Source of the DNA: a virus
Virus record (IMG/VR): IMGVR_UViG_3300033148_005420
Coordinates: 1-59,460 of that record
Reading direction: 5' to 3' (one strand)
Length of the DNA stretch: 59,460 bases
How positions within the stretch are numbered: the stretch's first letter is position 1; each line of letters opens with the position of its first letter. A program made the position numbers and the translations under genes. Under the pieces are notes generated by a model, which made no database searches, was not told the DNA's origin, and saw nothing but the letters and a program-made list of their open reading frames with translations. Shown piece after piece: positions 58,912-59,460 of the stretch.

Positions 58912-58966
58912 TTAGAGGTATTGTTTATATGTCTTAAACTATACCTCTAAACGCTCTCGGTGTCAA
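58912..58966 (-). promoter_or_regulatory. Strong leftward promoter with 39-bp dyad over the -10
   Basis: TTGACA (58966-58961), 17 bases, TATAGT (58943-58938). A near-perfect inverted repeat, arms of 16 bases with one mismatch (left TTAGAGGTATTGTTTA at 58912-58927, right at 58935-58950), covers the -10 and leader. It looks like an operator, possibly bound by Rha itself. Confidence 0.75.
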
Positions 58967-59013
58967 TGTTTTGACTGCTTAGGCCCCCTATCCAGCAACT
59001 CACATAACCCAAC

Positions 59014-59274
59014 CTAATCTGGTATCACGAGGGGACGCTTTGTGGTTTCCTTGGGATCTTGACACTCGGCTTCTCCCTGCCGCTGCCGATCCCTGGGTAA
59101 GTACATATTACCCTCAAAAGTGTTACCCTTTCCGGGAGTTAAAGGCTCTAGGCAACCAGAGCAATAATACAAACGAAAAAGAAGCCTATCTACCCAACCC
59201 GTCCTTTTATAGAATACGCAACTCTTGCATCTTGCCTTAGTGATTTTCGGTGTTTCCGTGTCAGTATCTTTCAT
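59014..59274 (-). CDS. Small cysteine-containing protein
   Basis: An 86-aa protein with CKSCVFYKR and YYCSGC 16 residues apart, a four-cysteine zinc site, then a basic/acidic tail. I start at ATG 59274 with GGGAG eight bases upstream; a longer frame from 59364 would run back through the joint gene. Function unknown. Confidence 0.65.
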   Translation of the reverse strand: MKDTDTETPKITKARCKSCVFYKRTGWVDRLLFRLYYCSGCLEPLTPGKGNTFEGNMYLPRDRQRQGEAECQDPKETTKRPLVIPD

Positions 59275-59277
59275 AAT

Positions 59278-59293
59278 CTCAACTCCCGTTGAG
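59278..59293 (-). promoter_or_regulatory. Hairpin presenting an SD in its loop (second of two)
   Basis: CTCAAC-GGGA-GTTGAG, six perfect pairs, directly before ATG 59274. Matches 57945-57960 in sequence, fold and distance to the start. Confidence 0.6.
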
Positions 59294-59338
59294 TTCTCCG
59301 TAATAAAAAGTACAGCAGGCGGTGGAGAGCCAACCCCA

Positions 59339-59460
59339 TCACAACTCCAAGCAATCCGCAGCAAGAATACTTGTCACAAAATACCGGACAGGGAAATGTA
59401 ATGGTGGGGGCTCAATTTCAGGATCGTCCGAAGAAACTGATTCAGTAGCGCAGGCGTTCC
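59339..59460 (-). CDS. 3' end of the joint-spanning gene (second copy)
   Basis: The last 40 codons and TGA stop (59339-59341) of the 261-aa protein that starts at 778. Bases 59347-59460 repeat bases 1-114, so only eight bases here are new. Confidence 0.85.
   Translation of the reverse strand, partial: NACATESVSSDDPEIEPPPLHFPVRYFVTSILAADCLEL
59347..59460. repeat. Terminal direct repeat, right copy (114 bp)
   Basis: Identical to bases 1-114; see that entry. Confidence 0.97.

Overview
The window is one complete tailed-phage genome, circular or circularly permuted, of about 59.35 kb. Its first and last 114 bases are identical, and one gene reads without a break across the joint (start at 778, stop at 59339-59341). 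There is no rRNA, tRNA, integrase or host housekeeping gene. I see a P22/podovirus-type set (terminase, portal, scaffold, coat, head-tail connector, propeller-like tail protein, very large internal protein) and no sheath or tape-measure protein, so a short-tailed virion is likely. A lipoprotein plus coiled-coil protein pair resembling Rz1/Rz, and other lipobox proteins, suggest a diderm host. The host genus cannot be read from the sequence.

Layout. (1) Late cluster, all leftward: from terS at 14274 down through terL, portal, scaffold, coat and tail genes to base 1, then across the joint and on from 59346 to about 39100, with a large structural protein (736 aa), a 2186-aa polyvalent internal protein, tail fibre, lysis-type membrane proteins and a ferritin-like protein. 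(2) 14391-16850, rightward: small unknown genes driven by a duplicated promoter. (3) 22740-16855, leftward: ribbon-helix-helix regulator, lambda O-like initiator with a built-in iteron array (probable origin), DnaB helicase and small zinc proteins. (4) 22809-23877, rightward: two genes and a gene-less unit sharing a repeated leader. (5) 25566-23900, leftward: a second RHH gene and small proteins. (6) 25659-28436, rightward: small zinc proteins and a C5-cytosine methyltransferase with a long second open frame. (7) 33900-28454, leftward: recombination operon (VRR-NUC nuclease, YqaJ exonuclease, RecT) ending near a helix-turn-helix gene. (8) 34004-39043, rightward: AT-hook proteins joined by a 71-bp repeat, two HU/IHF proteins and an AntA/AntB antirepressor behind an attenuator-like hairpin.

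How it fits together. The O-like protein and DnaB would open and load replication at the iterons. RecT and the YqaJ exonuclease would make concatemers, which TerS/TerL package, perhaps recognising repeats in or beside terS. The methyltransferase probably protects the DNA from host restriction. DNA-binding proteins (HU, AT-hook, RHH, HTH, Rha, Ant) are unusually many, and control regions are built from duplicated modules. I could not recognise an endolysin, DNA polymerase or integrase. All function calls come from reading motifs; no database search was run.
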